Below, in pieces: positions 10,191 through 22,056 of a stretch of 64,000 nucleotides of DNA; within the stretch, counting starts at the first letter, position 1; every line of letters starts with the position of its first letter. A program made the position numbers and the translations under genes. The stretch covers positions 5,456,001-5,520,000 of the forward strand of contig NC_083382.1 in NCBI RefSeq assembly GCF_031755915.1, written 5' to 3'. A model generated the notes under the pieces. That model was not told where the DNA came from and did not search any database. It worked only from the letters and a program-made list of their open reading frames with translations. This DNA is from Ziziphus jujuba (Eukaryota > Streptophyta > Magnoliopsida > Rosales > Rhamnaceae).

Positions 10191-10520
10191 TGGTCTCCAC
10201 CTCCATATGACACCATCAAAATTAATATGCATGGAGGCAGTGAAAGAATGCTAAAGCTGGTTTGGGTATAGTTTACCAGAAATTTTCAACGAAGGCTGAT
10301 TCAATGTATGCATAAGGTTAGTAAAGTCTATGGAGCGGAATGTTATCTTTGAGGATGATAAAGAGCTTATTATAAGTAATATATCTTCACAAACTGCCTC
10401 AGTCTCTTGGTACAGTGATTGAAGATATTTATAGCTATCTTACTAAATTTACTTTTTTGAAGGCCAATTATGATCTTAGTTAATTGAATAAAGCTACGGA
10501 TTGGGTAGGAAAAACCCCTA
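10191..10520 (+). pseudogene. RNase H-like (RVT_3-type) fragment, copy B
   Basis: This is a second copy of the broken RNase H-like segment at 5727-6080, with the same order of motifs. Compared with copy A it has lost about 26 bases in the middle. It is part of the segmental duplication and not a separate insertion, because the flanks on both sides match too. Confidence 0.55.
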
Positions 10521-12087
10521 AGATAACATTCTTATATCTAGGTGGGATGTTAATTTACCTTACTTTGTTCACTGTTCTGAACAGTGAGCTGAACTGAATT
10601 TTTTTTATTTTTTATTTTGGTTCCCTTCTCTTTATGCAATATTCTCATTTGACCAAAAGGAATGAAAAATTATTAATTTTAACTAGAAAAATGAAAGATT
10701 TTTTAAGCTATATTGCATAACAAAAAAGAATATGAAAGTGATAGACCACGTATTATATGTGCTGATGTGTCATTAGATGAAGCCAAAGATAATTCTTATG
10801 TTACTAACAAAGATGTATGAGATCGTACTTAGACATACTGTTATAGCAGATTATATACATGTATATTAGATAAGCATACAAGCGATTAAATCCTATCACA
10901 ACACTGTATATTTATATTTACGTATGTCTATTACTCAATGAAAACATCTCAGTTAATTTTCACCCTCTCCTTGATTAAATCTTACAAAAAAAAAAGAACT
11001 TTAGATATGATCTTTTTTAACTGGTTAAAATTTGACCCTCAAAGGGGAAAAAAACAAAAAAAAAAAAAAGTTAAGAAAACCTATTAATTATGAAGAGAGA
11101 ATATCTCATCTATTTTCCGTCTTTGACGGTTTGATCACAATGAGTAAAAGCCAAATATTATTTGGTGAGGACGTAGATCTATCATATATATCAAATTATG
11201 TCAAGGATACAAATATATTAATTTTAGCTTATAAATCAGAAGGATACATCTTCATGTATCATCTTAGAATATATCCTTTAGTTAAAAGAATTTTGATATA
11301 GTTGGCTTTATACTAATAAATTGATGATAGCATGTTCAAATTAATTAATTAGATAATATTTGAGATTAAATGGTCCATGATATCTAAGAACGAGCATTTT
11401 GTCCCTCTGCATATTCCAAGAGGGAGTAAAGAACATGCTGGTTTATAGTATTTTGGAGAATAATGGTGAAATACACTTTTTTTTTTTTTAAAAAAAAATT
11501 ATTTGATAAAGAAATACACGGTATAATTGTGTAAAACAACAGTATATGTATTGGAGAAAATGGTGGCAAACTCATAAATTTTGAGTTTTGCAGAAAGGCA
11601 AAAGGAAGGGATGCATTAGATGGGTTATATATGATTCAGAAAAAATAAATAAATAGAGAGAAAGAAAAAGAAGGGTTTTCTAGCTACGCTGAAATGATTA
11701 ATTCAGGCACTGACCCTGACTTTCTAGATGCAGTTTAATAGAATTATATTGTATCAACAGTTAAGTATAGTAGAAAGTAGATATTCATGCATATATATGT
11801 TTCTGTGAGTGTGTTTTGGCCATTTGGTTTGCGTGTATTTGAGACATTTTCGATCCAAAAAATAAAGAAAAGATATGAGATAGTTAGATGCCAAAGCTTC
11901 AAAAATTGTTTTGTAATAGAAAAAATTGGAAATCATATTTAAGTAGTGACTATAAGCAGTAAAATCTTAATGCTTTAGTGACTTCTACAAACAATCATGT
12001 CAAGTATTATTGATGTTTTAATTGTAGGAAGCATTAAATTTCCGTTTCTTTCACCTCTACTCCATTTATGTTCGTATATACTGATCA

Positions 12088-12129
<42 letters not shown>

Positions 12130-12361
12130 AAGTGTCGTTAATATTGACCAATAGATCAATTAACTTTGTATGAGAAGATCAAGAGCAAACAAGATAATGT
12201 ATTTTTTTTTAATAGAAAATTAAGATAATTAATACACCTAAATGAGTATGCTTCTTTATTTTTTCTATCTCTATTCAATTTATTGAGAGATAGACATAAC
12301 ATATAGATAGTGCAATTAAATTGCAATTATAGTTTAAATTGATTCAAATTATTCATTGATA

Positions 12362-12625
12362 CTAATATGCTGGTGCCGGTGGAGGCTTGTTAATTATGGG
12401 ACTTGGTCCAGATGGTGGGCTCTTTCCCCTCATTGTTCCAGCTGATTTGTCTCCTTGAGTCTGAAAGTTTAGTCCTTCAAAGAACGACACCGTCTTCACC
12501 TGTGCATCAAAATCATTATAATGTCTAGCTGCTTGTATCTCAGAATTCAAAAACAACATTGAGAAGATGATGACGACAAGCAGAGTGATTGACATCTTTG
12601 CAACTCCTAACTTAGCCATTGCCAT
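12362..12625 (-). CDS. Small secreted Pro-rich signalling peptide precursor (intact copy 3)
   Basis: An 87-residue frame starts MAMAKLGVAKMSITLLVVI. The hydrophobic stretch to about residue 30 and IQAAR after it fit a signal peptide. The middle, HYNDFDAQVKTVSFFEG, is also conserved in copies 2 and 4. The C-terminus reads SPPSGPSPIINKPPPAPAY. The 12 residues KSPPSGPSPIIN share PSGP, the next Pro and the last Asn with the CLE consensus RxVPSGPNPxHN. They also share PPSxPS and the last Asn with IDA, and SGPSP with PIP peptides. No family matches fully: the His is missing and a Pro-rich tail follows. Function as an apoplastic signal is inference. An in-frame ATG five codons upstream exists, but MAMA is the start conserved in all copies. 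Confidence 0.7.
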   Translation of the reverse strand: MAMAKLGVAKMSITLLVVIIFSMLFLNSEIQAARHYNDFDAQVKTVSFFEGLNFQTQGDKSAGTMRGKSPPSGPSPIINKPPPAPAY

Positions 12626-12702
12626 GCACAAGATGAACAAAAAAGAGCAATATTAATATTACTATTGTAACTTGAATGAAATGGAGAAAGGTGGAAGTGG
12701 AA

Positions 12703-12708
12703 TTTATA
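12703..12708 (-). promoter_or_regulatory. TATA box of peptide gene copy 3
   Basis: TATAAA lies about 80 bp upstream of the start codon on the minus strand. The surrounding bases are conserved in copies 2 and 4, so the core promoter was duplicated with the gene. Confidence 0.55.
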
Positions 12709-13899
12709 GGAAAAATTTTGGTTAAAGAAAACTTAGAATTTGGAAAGAAATTGAGCATAATACCTTCTTATGGGAAGAAAAATTTGCATATAATAATTTT
12801 CATATTGAAACTAGTGATACAATTTCAATGCTGCAGGGCCTAATTTGCATGCTATAGCTTAGTTATAAGCTAACATGGAAATATATGGTGATTTAATTCC
12901 AAAAGGAAAAACAGAGATTAATAGGTTTCCCCAAAAAAAAAAAAAAAAAAGAAAAAAAAAAACATAGACATTTCCGCATATATTCTCTTATACAAGTTGC
13001 TTATTTCAAATCCCAATTTGAGTTTTTAGCATTCCTAATTCTTTTTTAGTAAAAACATTCCAAATTCTCTACTTTAAGATGTCAAAAAAGAAAAATAAAA
13101 TAAAATATATCTTACTTGGAACTTGAACTTGATTGATAGATTGCGTTCCAGCTTATCAGTATTACCCTTTTTCAGCTTTTGGGCTTATTACAATGTCCTA
13201 TTTGCAGCCATGCTCAATTATGGGCATGGGCAAAATAAACTAGGGCGTACTCTATGGTTTATAGTAAATCTTTGGCATTTTTGAAAAAACTATATACAGT
13301 TCCAAATAAATTATGTTTTTATTATTATTATAAATATTATTATCATCCTCTATAATCAGGTGGTAGAAAATAATGATTAATACCATAAAAAGAAAAAAAA
13401 AAAACCTTGGATAGAGTCTATCAACACTCAATGATACTATTCTTCTTAAGATAAAAAGAAAAGAAAAGAAAAATTCTAAAGTCAAATATCCTTATTCAGA
13501 ATAATAAAAAAAAAAAAATCTAAAGTACTTTAGAATGAAAATTTATTAACCTACTAGAAAATTGAAAGAATTTTGAAGTGGTATTGCATAATAAAAAAGA
13601 GAATGTAAATAGAATATAAGATATAATCTTTTTTATTGTATCAATTTATATGGTTAAAATTAGATCCAAAAAAAAATTTATATAGTTAAGAAAACCCATT
13701 AATTATGAAGAGGAGAATATCTCATGTATTTTCAGTCTTTGACCACCAGAGGTAAAAGCCAGATGTTAATTTCAAGTCGGCCATCATTGCTTACTACAAT
13801 TTTTTTTTTTTTTTTTTTCCTTCCTTGAAGAAAGCCATTGCATGCTACTCTCTTTTTCATATATATTGGACCATCCATATAAATTAAAATTAAAATGTG

Positions 13900-14218
13900 G
13901 AACCATATCTCTTTTACTCTAATACTTTTTTTCCATATAAATAAAATGTTTGATAATAAACAATTAGAACAAAACGTACATAAGACCTACTAAGAGGGTT
14001 TTATAAAAATTAGACTAAACAAACGGTCATTTATAAAATTTCGAATCGAATTTAATAACAATAGATCATGTTCAATTTTTTTCTTCTTAGCAAACAGTTT
14101 TTTTCCTCCTATATCCATTGTCCTTGTGCATTATAAGCTTCAAAGCTATGGACTATATACCCTTTGAAATTAAGAAGATGAAAGCAATTGCTTTTGAAAC
14201 AAAGGAGGGGATCAAGAG

Positions 14219-14253
<35 letters not shown>

Positions 14254-14280
14254 TATATTGCACCAGCCCCAATCTCCATT
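13900..14280. other. Intergenic within the duplicated block
   Basis: AT-rich sequence ends in a (TA)n tract at 14220-14250. I see no coding or RNA gene. It separates the third and fourth duplicated units. Confidence 0.5.
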
Positions 14281-14865
14281 AACATATTGAAGCATTGTTC
14301 CTGACTTGTAGATGCAGTTTATTACATTTTTCTTGTATTACCTATGCTAGAAGGGACATATCCATACACATATATGTTTCTGTGAGTGTGTTGCATTTCG
14401 TTACTTTCGATTCAACAATAAAAAAGGATATGATATTACCAAAAAAATAAATAAAGAAAGAAAGAAAGAAAGATATGATACAGTTTCATGCTAAAGCTTC
14501 AGAAATTGTTTTGTAATAGAAAAATTAGATTTCCTAGTGTAAAATAATCTTTATGCTTCATTGACTCTGATATACAATTATGACAAGTATTATTAATGTT
14601 TTTAACGGTAGGAACTGATAATAAATATATATTATTAATGAAGGGTCTTTAATATAGAAAGTCACAAATTGTTCAAGTAATTTTGTAGTAGAAGATGATC
14701 AAGAACATTCAAGATAGCATATTTTTTCAGAAAATTAAGATAATTAATACACTTGAATGATTATTCTTTATTTATTTTTTCTATCTCTATTTAATTTATT
14801 GAGAAATAGACAAAACATAGATAGTGCAATTAAATTGCAATTATAGCTTAAATTCATACAAATTT

Positions 14866-15371
14866 TGTTAAATAAATGAATAATTGTGGACTTAGTATAA
14901 TCAATTACTCATTTACAGGACCTATTTATGTCATTAATGGGACTAATTTATTTTAATATTTTGTAGTAGGGACATTGGTCACACATTCTCTATAAGACTC
15001 CAGTTGGTCCATTGGAATAGAGGACCAACTCTCTTTATAAGCCCATTGACTTACCCATATTTTTTCTAGTATTATTATATTATTAAATTATTAGTATTTT
15101 GTGTGTGTTAAAATTAATGGATAAATGTGACTTGCAGAGACTATAAAAGGTCTAGGGCAGGCAAACAAACACATGCTATACGGTATTTTTGATATTAGAA
15201 TTTTCAGAGATCTAAGAGTGGTTTGAGAGTAGTGTGTCCATAGGCACTACTTTACATTGTTTTCTATTTTGCAGGATTAAAGATTTAATTTATCAATGGC
15301 TGCGTTTGGAAGTTAGTAATTTGTGATTTATGGAATTTATTATGTATGTTTAGATCCGTAAAAGTCTAACA
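14866..15371 (+). repeat. 5' LTR of the copia element
   Basis: The 506-bp LTR begins TGTTAAATAAATGAAT and ends AAAAGTCTAACA. A TATA-like ACTATAAAAGG near 15140 is a likely promoter. It pairs with the 3' LTR at 21274. Confidence 0.92.
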
Positions 15372-15372
15372 G

Positions 15373-15390
15373 TTAGTATCAGAGCATGGT
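15373..15390 (+). other. Primer binding site (initiator tRNA-Met)
   Basis: Directly after the 5' LTR, TTAGTATCAGAGCATGGT is close to TGGTATCAGAGC, the complement of the 3' end of plant initiator tRNA-Met. Confidence 0.8.
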
Positions 15391-17002
15391 TAATATGCAT
15401 AATAAATATTTTTTTGTGATTAGTCTTCGTTGTATCTATGATGATCGGACTGAACTGTATGTGGCCATTGAATGCTATGCGGAATTCAAATATATGTTCT
15501 TTATTTTATTTTTCTTTCTGCGTGCATGGATCTGTGAAGCTATAATCTTGATGTGTGAAGAAACATAATACATGCCCGATTGTTATTTGTAAAACAAACA
15601 AAAAAAAAAAATTGTGATTGCGAAACTAGTGGTAATCGGGTTTTAAATCAAATTTGTGCAAAATATGTAAACTTCGTTTTAGTTCGAATTAAGACCTGGG
15701 CATGGTGGAAAATTGTTTTTCGATGTGTTTTGTATTATTTAAAATCTCGAATTGGACCTGAAAAAGCCTTAAAAAAAAAAATTGGAGAAAACTGTGGCCG
15801 AATGCAACCTGGATTTGTGAATTGTTTTTGGTTAATTTTATGAGATGACAACAACGGGATCAATTTTGCCCAAAAATTTTTGGCAATTTTCTTGGAATTA
15901 CATGGGTGTTTGTTTGAGTTTTGGCTGAAATAATTCTTGTGTTGGGTGTTTGTTTTTCTGCGTTTTTGAACCAAATTAATTTGGGGCAAAACTTTCTCAA
16001 GAGGAGACGAATCAAAAGGCACCTATTTTGCTCAAAATTTTCTAGAATTTCTTGTGATTCCATGGTTGTTTATTTTTGAGTTTTGGCCGATTATAATCTT
16101 AAGTTTGGGTGTTTGTTTTAAGCTCTCCTTAGCCAAATTGATACTTTAAAATTGTTGCCTACACCGAAAGGAGAAAAATGGTGTCCACACCGAAAGGAGA
16201 AAAATGGTGCCGGTATTGTAGAAAACGGTGACCGGAATTGTGTTTTATAAGGGGGTTTGTCAAGCGACCCGTTAACCAGAAAACCAGGTCGACCTGCGAC
16301 CCGGCTGAAGGAAGGAGAAGGCTAACTTCACCATCCTCTTGCTGACGTCATCAACCGAAATTTCAAAAAAATAATAATAATAATAATAAAATTAATATAT
16401 ATATATATATATATATATATTGTTTTATTTATTTGTTTGTATGCTTATTTATTTATCTATTGGTTAATATTATTAAAATATATATATATATATATATGTT
16501 ATTTATTTATTGTTTATTTGTTTAATTATTCTATTCCAATTTGCTTGAATTAAAATTAAATATATATGTTTGAAATTGGAACAAGTTAGCTTTCCCTAAA
16601 GAGACTTTGTGTCTAGTTGGTATAGTAGTGTGGAATTTTAGGTACTCACCTATCATGAGACTTATTTTGTCTGTATTATGTGTACCAATGTAATTTATAA
16701 TGGCATAATGGATGGGATGTTTTATATTTACCTATTTAATGAAATTGCCAATATGTTATTTTCTCCCACTTATTAATCAGGGTCTATACAGGTAACTAAA
16801 CTCCTCTGTTGGTGGTTTTAGTTGCTTTGTATGATGCCTGGAATGGCAGTGGAAGTTAATTAAATGCCATGTATCGTAGGTTCTGAGTTGCTCTGTCGGT
16901 GATTCAGTTCAATGCATTTGATTGTGGTTATTTGGTTGACTGTCTCTGGCCTGCGAAAGGGTATCTTTAGTACTACAAAGACCCTAACGATATTGATATT
17001 TT
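15391..17002 (+). other. Long untranslated leader of the copia element
   Basis: About 1.6 kb lies between the primer binding site and gag. It contains an imperfect internal duplication (around 15870-15960 and 16030-16120, sharing 'gagttttggc.ga' and 'gggtgtttgttt'), a 25-bp direct repeat at about 16161-16209 and TA tracts. No conserved coding sequence was seen. Confidence 0.55.
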
Positions 17003-20000
17003 ATGTTTTGTGTTAAGGGGCTAGAAAATAGTTGTTGTTTTATATATATTAAATGTTTTATTGTGTTTACTATTTTCACAGTTAGTAGCACCCCGAATGT
17101 TCTGCCTATGACTGCCATGATGAAATTGGATGTGATAAATTATCATAAGTGGAAAAAGACCTTGGTTATGAATTTGACATTTATGAAATTGGATTTACCT
17201 TTGGAGATAGATTCACCCAAGATACCAACTAATGATGGTAGTGCAGTAATTAGGAAACTTTATAAGGATTGGAAGCATTCTAATAAGTGCTGCATGATGA
17301 TGATGAAAAATTACATGGATGAAGCTATATATGCTAGTATTCCTAAAGTTGATATAGCAAAGGAACTTCTTGAGGAGATAGGAAAGAAATTTATCAAGTT
17401 TGATATGAATAAAAAGCATTATTATTTGGACCTTTTGAATAATACTAAGTATGATGATGCGTATTAGATAGGAGAAAGGAAAGAATACTTCAATGAAAGG
17501 TGTGGCTACTGCAATAAAATTGGACACAAGAAGATAGAGTGTTGGAATTTAAAGGGAAAGCAAGAGAAGAAAGATAATATTTTAATGATTGAGACCAATA
17601 TTATTAATGTGCCTATGAATACTTGGTGGTTTGATACTGGAGCAACAATTCATATTACTAATTCATTGCAGGGGATGATAAGGCAAAAGGGGCCAATCAA
17701 TCTTGAGCAGCATGTTTATATGGAAGATAACTCAAAAGTGAAGGTGGATATCATGGGAACAATCAAGTTGAAGCTTGCCATTGAATATGGTTTAGAATTA
17801 CAAGAAGTTTCATATGTACCCTCAATTAGGAGGAATTTGTTATCTATTTCACTTTTGGATAGTCAATGTTTTAATTTTTTGTTTGGGAATAATAAAGTTA
17901 AGATATATAAGGATGATAAAGTTGTTGGTTTTAGAACTTTATGTGGCAATTTATATAGACTTGATTTATTTAATAATAGTCCTAATTATTCTGTTAATTT
18001 TATTGTTGCCCCTATTGTTGCTTCTAAACATCCAAAAGGTAATGATAATTCCTCAATGTTATGGTATAAGCATTTGGAACATATTTCTAGGCACAGAATG
18101 AAAAGATTAGTGAAGGATGGAATACTTCATAATCTTGTTTTTTCCAACTTGTCGATTTGTGTTGAATGTGCGGAAAGGAAATTAACTTCCAAGGTAAGAA
18201 ATGATAAGATAGTAAGGTCTAGAGATGTTTTGGAATTAATCCATACTGATGTATGTGGACCTTTCACTCCAACTGCTTTAGGTGGTTATAGGTATTTTAT
18301 TACCTTTATTGATGATTCTTCTCGTTATGGACATGTTGAGTTTATCCGTGAGAAGTCAGATTCTTTAGTTGCTTTTAAGGAGTTTAAGGTAAAGGTGGAG
18401 CTTCAAAAGAATAAAAAGATAAAGGCTGTGAGGTCTAATAGAGGTGGTGAATTTTATGGCAGATATGATGAGACTAGACGGAACCCAGGGTCATTCGCAA
18501 TTTATTTACATGAGTGTGGCATTGATGCGCAATATACAATGCCTGGTATACCTCAGCAGAATGGCAAAGCTAAGAGGAGAAATTGCACTTTATTGGACAT
18601 GGTGCGATCTATGTTGGTAAATTCTAACTTGCCAGATTACTTGTGGGGAGAGGCTTTAAGGACGGCTGCTTATATTTTGAATCAAGTTCCAAGTAAATCC
18701 ATTCGTAAGACTCTTTTTGAGTTGTGGTTAGGGAGAAAGCCTAATTTGCATCATTTTCGAGTATGGGGTTGCAAAACTGAAGTAAGGATTTATAATACCC
18801 AAATTAAGAAGTTGGATCCTAAAACTATAAGTGGGTATTTTGTTGGCTATTGTATAGGATCTAGGGGTTCAAGATTCTTTTGTCCATCTCACACCACGAG
18901 AATTGTTGAATCAGACAGGGCTGTTTATTTTGAAGATGATTTTAGGTTTGATAATAGTAATGGTCCAAGGGAGCCTCAGTTTAGAGAAGAATATGTATTC
19001 ATTCTCAGTGTTGTAGTTCCTGATAGAGATATTATTAATCCAGTAGTTGATAAACCAATAGTTGATCAGGATGAACCCATTATTGAGGAGCAGAATATCC
19101 TAGCTTTGAGAAGGTCACAAAAGACTAGGAGGTCAGCTATTCCTGATGATTATGAGGTTTACTTGTAGGAGCATGATTTTAATATAAGTGATGATTCAGA
19201 TCCAGTCACTTATGAGAAAGCCATAAGCAGTTCGCAATCAAATTTTTTGTTGGATGCAATGAAAGATGAAATGAAATCCATAGCATCAAATGGTGTTTGG
19301 GATTTGGTTGAGTTACCATTGGGTAGTAAGTCTATAGGGTGCAAATGGATCTTTAAGACTAAAATAGACTCTAATGGTCAAGTAGAGAGGTATAAAGCTA
19401 GACTTGTAGCCAAAGGGTTTAGCCAGAACAAAGAAATTGATTACACACAGACATTTTCTCTTGTATCCACAAATGATTCTTTTAGAATCATTATGGCAAT
19501 TGTGGCACATTATGACTTAGAGTTGCATCAGATGGATGTCAGAACTGCTTTTCTAAATGGTAATTTATTTGAAGATGTGTATATGGTTCAACGAGTTGGC
19601 TTTCAGCAAAGAGAGAATGGTAATTTGGTTTGTAAACTTAAGAAGTCAATTTATGGTCTTAAGCAAGTTTCGAGGCAATGGTATCTTAAGCTTGATGAGG
19701 TTGTCATCCAAAATGGCTTTAAGGAGAATGTTGTTGATAGATGCATATATATAAAAGTCAGTGGGAGCAGTTTTATATTTCTGGTGTTGTATGTTGATGA
19801 CATACTTCTGGCTACTAATGATACTGACCTGTTGGCTGAGACAAAGTAGATGTTATGCAACCATTTTGATATGAAAGATCTTGGAGAGGCTTCTTTTGTT
19901 TTAGGCATTAAGATTATTCGAGATAGAACTAATTATGTGTTGCAATTGTCTCAAAGAGCCTATATTGATAGAATCCTTAAGAGATTTGATATGTAGAATT

Positions 20001-20767
20001 GTTCTCCTGGAAGTGTACCGATCATAAAAGGTGAAATATTTTTTAAGGATCAATGTCTCAAGAATGATAAAGAGAGGATGACGATGAGAAATGTCCGCTC
20101 TTTTTTAGTAGTGGGTAATTTGATGTATACTCAAGTATGTACACGGCCTGATATGACTTTTTCTATGGGTGTGCTTGGTAGATTTATGAGCAATCCTGGT
20201 CCTATTCATTACCAAGCAGTTAAGAAGGTATTTAAGTATCTTCAGAGTACTAAAGATCATATGTTGACATATCGACGTACCAATTCCTTAGATGTTGTTG
20301 GTTATAGTGATGCAGATTATAAAGGTTGTGTGGATGATAAGAAATCTAACACTGCGTATATATTTATCATGGCAAGAGGAGTTGTATCTTGGCGCAATGC
20401 CAAACAGTTAGTGATAGCATCCTCAACTATGGGGGGAGAGTATACGGCATGTTATGAGGCTACTCGTCATGCAATTTGGCTTCGGAATTTTATTCATGAC
20501 TTAGGAGTGGTTGACTCCATTAAGAGGTCTATTATGATATATTATGATAATACTGCAGCAATATCTTTCTCCAATAATTTAAAAGGTACCCCTGGTACGA
20601 GGTACATTAATGTGAAGTATTTTGTGGTTAAGGAGAAAGTTGAAAAATGCCTCATTACTGTAGTTCACATGCCTACTTACAGCATGGTGGCAGATCCACT
20701 GACCAAGGTCTTACCTATAAGTATATTTGAGGAGCATGTGTCCCGTATGGGATTGTTAGGCAGCTGA
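17003..20767 (+). pseudogene. copia gag-pol reading frame with four in-frame TAG codons
   Basis: One frame runs through the whole region with no frameshift. It encodes a gag N-terminal part, a CCHC zinc knuckle ([14 protein letters not shown], near 17500), an aspartic protease start (WWFDTGAT), a GAG-pre-integrase and integrase core (HTDVCGPF), reverse transcriptase with the YVDD box near 19790, and RNase H ending at 20767. Four stops interrupt it at 17465-17467, 19166-19168, 19847-19849 and 19994-19996, and all are TAG. Gag seems shortened: the text jumps from its N-terminal part almost directly to the zinc knuckle. The element cannot make its own polyprotein. Confidence 0.9.
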
Positions 20768-21260
20768 GATTGCTGTGGGTCGGTGGAAGTTTGTTATATT
20801 TTCTGCAGTAATATCCATGTTAAGTATTATTTATTATTTATGAGATATTTTATTACACATATTATTGCTCCTTATATTTACAGGTCTGTTGAGACTATTA
20901 GTCTATGTATATGTGTATATTGATCCACAGGTGACATGGTGAGTCCCTACTACCTAATTTGGGTATATTGTTGTATCCTGTTGATACACAATGTGCTCGG
21001 ATGAAATGGTATTGTGTGTTGGGGGATTCCACATGGTTAGGTAAATCTCTACTACCTAGACTGAGTTTATGGCATGCAAAGTACTCAGTTGAAATGGTAT
21101 CATGTTTTGGGAGATTTACTGAGAGAACCTCTGCTGCCTAGTTTAGTATATTGTTGTGCCCTGTCGGTATGCTATATATATTTAGATGAAATGAGATTAC
21201 AGTTCAGGAGATTCTATAGTAAGTGAATTTGGATTATATATATGATGATGATTATGCAGT
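20768..21260 (+). other. 3' untranslated part of the copia element
   Basis: The sequence between the RNase H stop and the polypurine tract holds several diverged copies of a unit with 'ctactacctag/a' and 'gaaatggtat', around 20940-21200. It is non-coding as far as I can see. Confidence 0.5.
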
Positions 21261-21273
21261 CCAAGTGGGAGAA
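21261..21273 (+). other. Polypurine tract
   Basis: CCAAGTGGGAGAA lies directly before the 3' LTR and matches the usual copia plus-strand priming site. Confidence 0.8.
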
Positions 21274-21777
21274 TGTTAAATAAATAAATAATTGTGGACT
21301 TAACATAATCAATTACTCACTTACAGGGCCTATTTATGCCATTAATGGGACTGGTTTATTTTAATATTTTGTAGTAGGGTCCTTGGTCACACACTCTCTA
21401 TAAGACTCAAGTTGGCCCATTGGACTGGAGGACCAACTCTCTTTATAAGCCCATTGACTTACCCATATTTTTTTTAGTATTATTATATTATTAAATTATT
21501 AGTATTTTATGTGTGTTAAAATTAATAGATAAGTGTGACTTGCAGAGACTATAAAAGGTCTAGGACAAGCAAACAAACACATGTCATACGGTATTTTGAT
21601 GTTGGGTTTTCAGAAATATGAGAGTGGTTTGAGAGTAGTGTGTCCATAGGCACTACTTTACATTGTTTTCTATTTTGCAGGATTAAAGATTTAATTTATC
21701 AATGGCTGCGTTTGGAGGTTAATAATTTATGATTTATGAAATTTATTATGTATGTTTAGATCCATAAAAGTCTAACA
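21274..21777 (+). repeat. 3' LTR of the copia element
   Basis: The 504-bp copy of the LTR begins TGTTAAATAAATAAAT and ends AAAAGTCTAACA. It ends 15 bp from the stop codon of peptide gene copy 4, which reads towards it. Confidence 0.92.
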
Positions 21778-21792
21778 AATTATTCCTTAATA

Positions 21793-22056
21793 CTAATATG
21801 CTGGTGCTAGTGGAGGCTTGTTAATTATAGGACTTGGCCCAGATGGTGGGCTCTTTCCCTTCGTTGTTCCAGCTGAATCATCTACTTGAGCCTGAAAATT
21901 AAGTCCTTCAAAGAACGACACTGTCTTCACCTATGCATCAAAATCATTATGATGTCTTGCAGCTTGTGTCTCAGAACTCAAAACCAAAATCGATAAGATG
22001 ATGACGACAAGCAGAGTGATCAACATCTTTGCAACACCTAACTTTGCCATAGCCAT
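21793..22056 (-). pseudogene. Secreted small-peptide gene, copy 4 (one nonsense codon)
   Basis: This 264-nt frame, the same length as copies 2 and 3, starts MAMAKLGVAKMLITLL and ends SPPSGPSPIINKPPLAPAY. A single TAG at 21931-21933 replaces the CAG (Gln) of the FDAQ motif in copy 3. Everything else is open, including signal segment and C-terminal motif. It is one point mutation away from coding, so it is either a very young pseudogene or a polymorphic allele. Its 3' end lies 15 bp from the copia 3' LTR. Confidence 0.7.

Larger units (their letters stand above)
14866..21777 (+). mobile_element. Ty1/copia LTR retrotransposon, full length but defective
   Basis: The 6,912-bp element is bounded by LTRs of 506 and 504 bp that start TGTTA and end TAACA. 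The target-site duplication is AATTT (14861-14865) on the left and AATTA (21778-21782) on the right. The uninterrupted flank in copies 2 and 3 reads AATTA, so the left copy has mutated. A primer binding site, gag-pol frame, polypurine tract and 3' LTR follow in order. The domain order integrase, reverse transcriptase, RNase H is the copia order. My hand alignment of the two LTRs gives roughly 34 differences in 504 positions, mostly transitions. It inserted in the 3' flank of peptide gene copy 4. Confidence 0.95.

Noticed and set aside
11032..11301. 89-codon open frame
   Set aside because: It lies in a non-coding block of the duplicated unit; the matching block near 13650 does not keep the frame.
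15580..16063. Open frames in the copia leader
   Set aside because: No similarity to retroelement or host proteins, and they fall in internally repeated leader DNA.
17814..18101. 95-codon open frame inside the copia element
   Set aside because: Alternative frame of the integrase region; hydrophobic because of T-rich codons.
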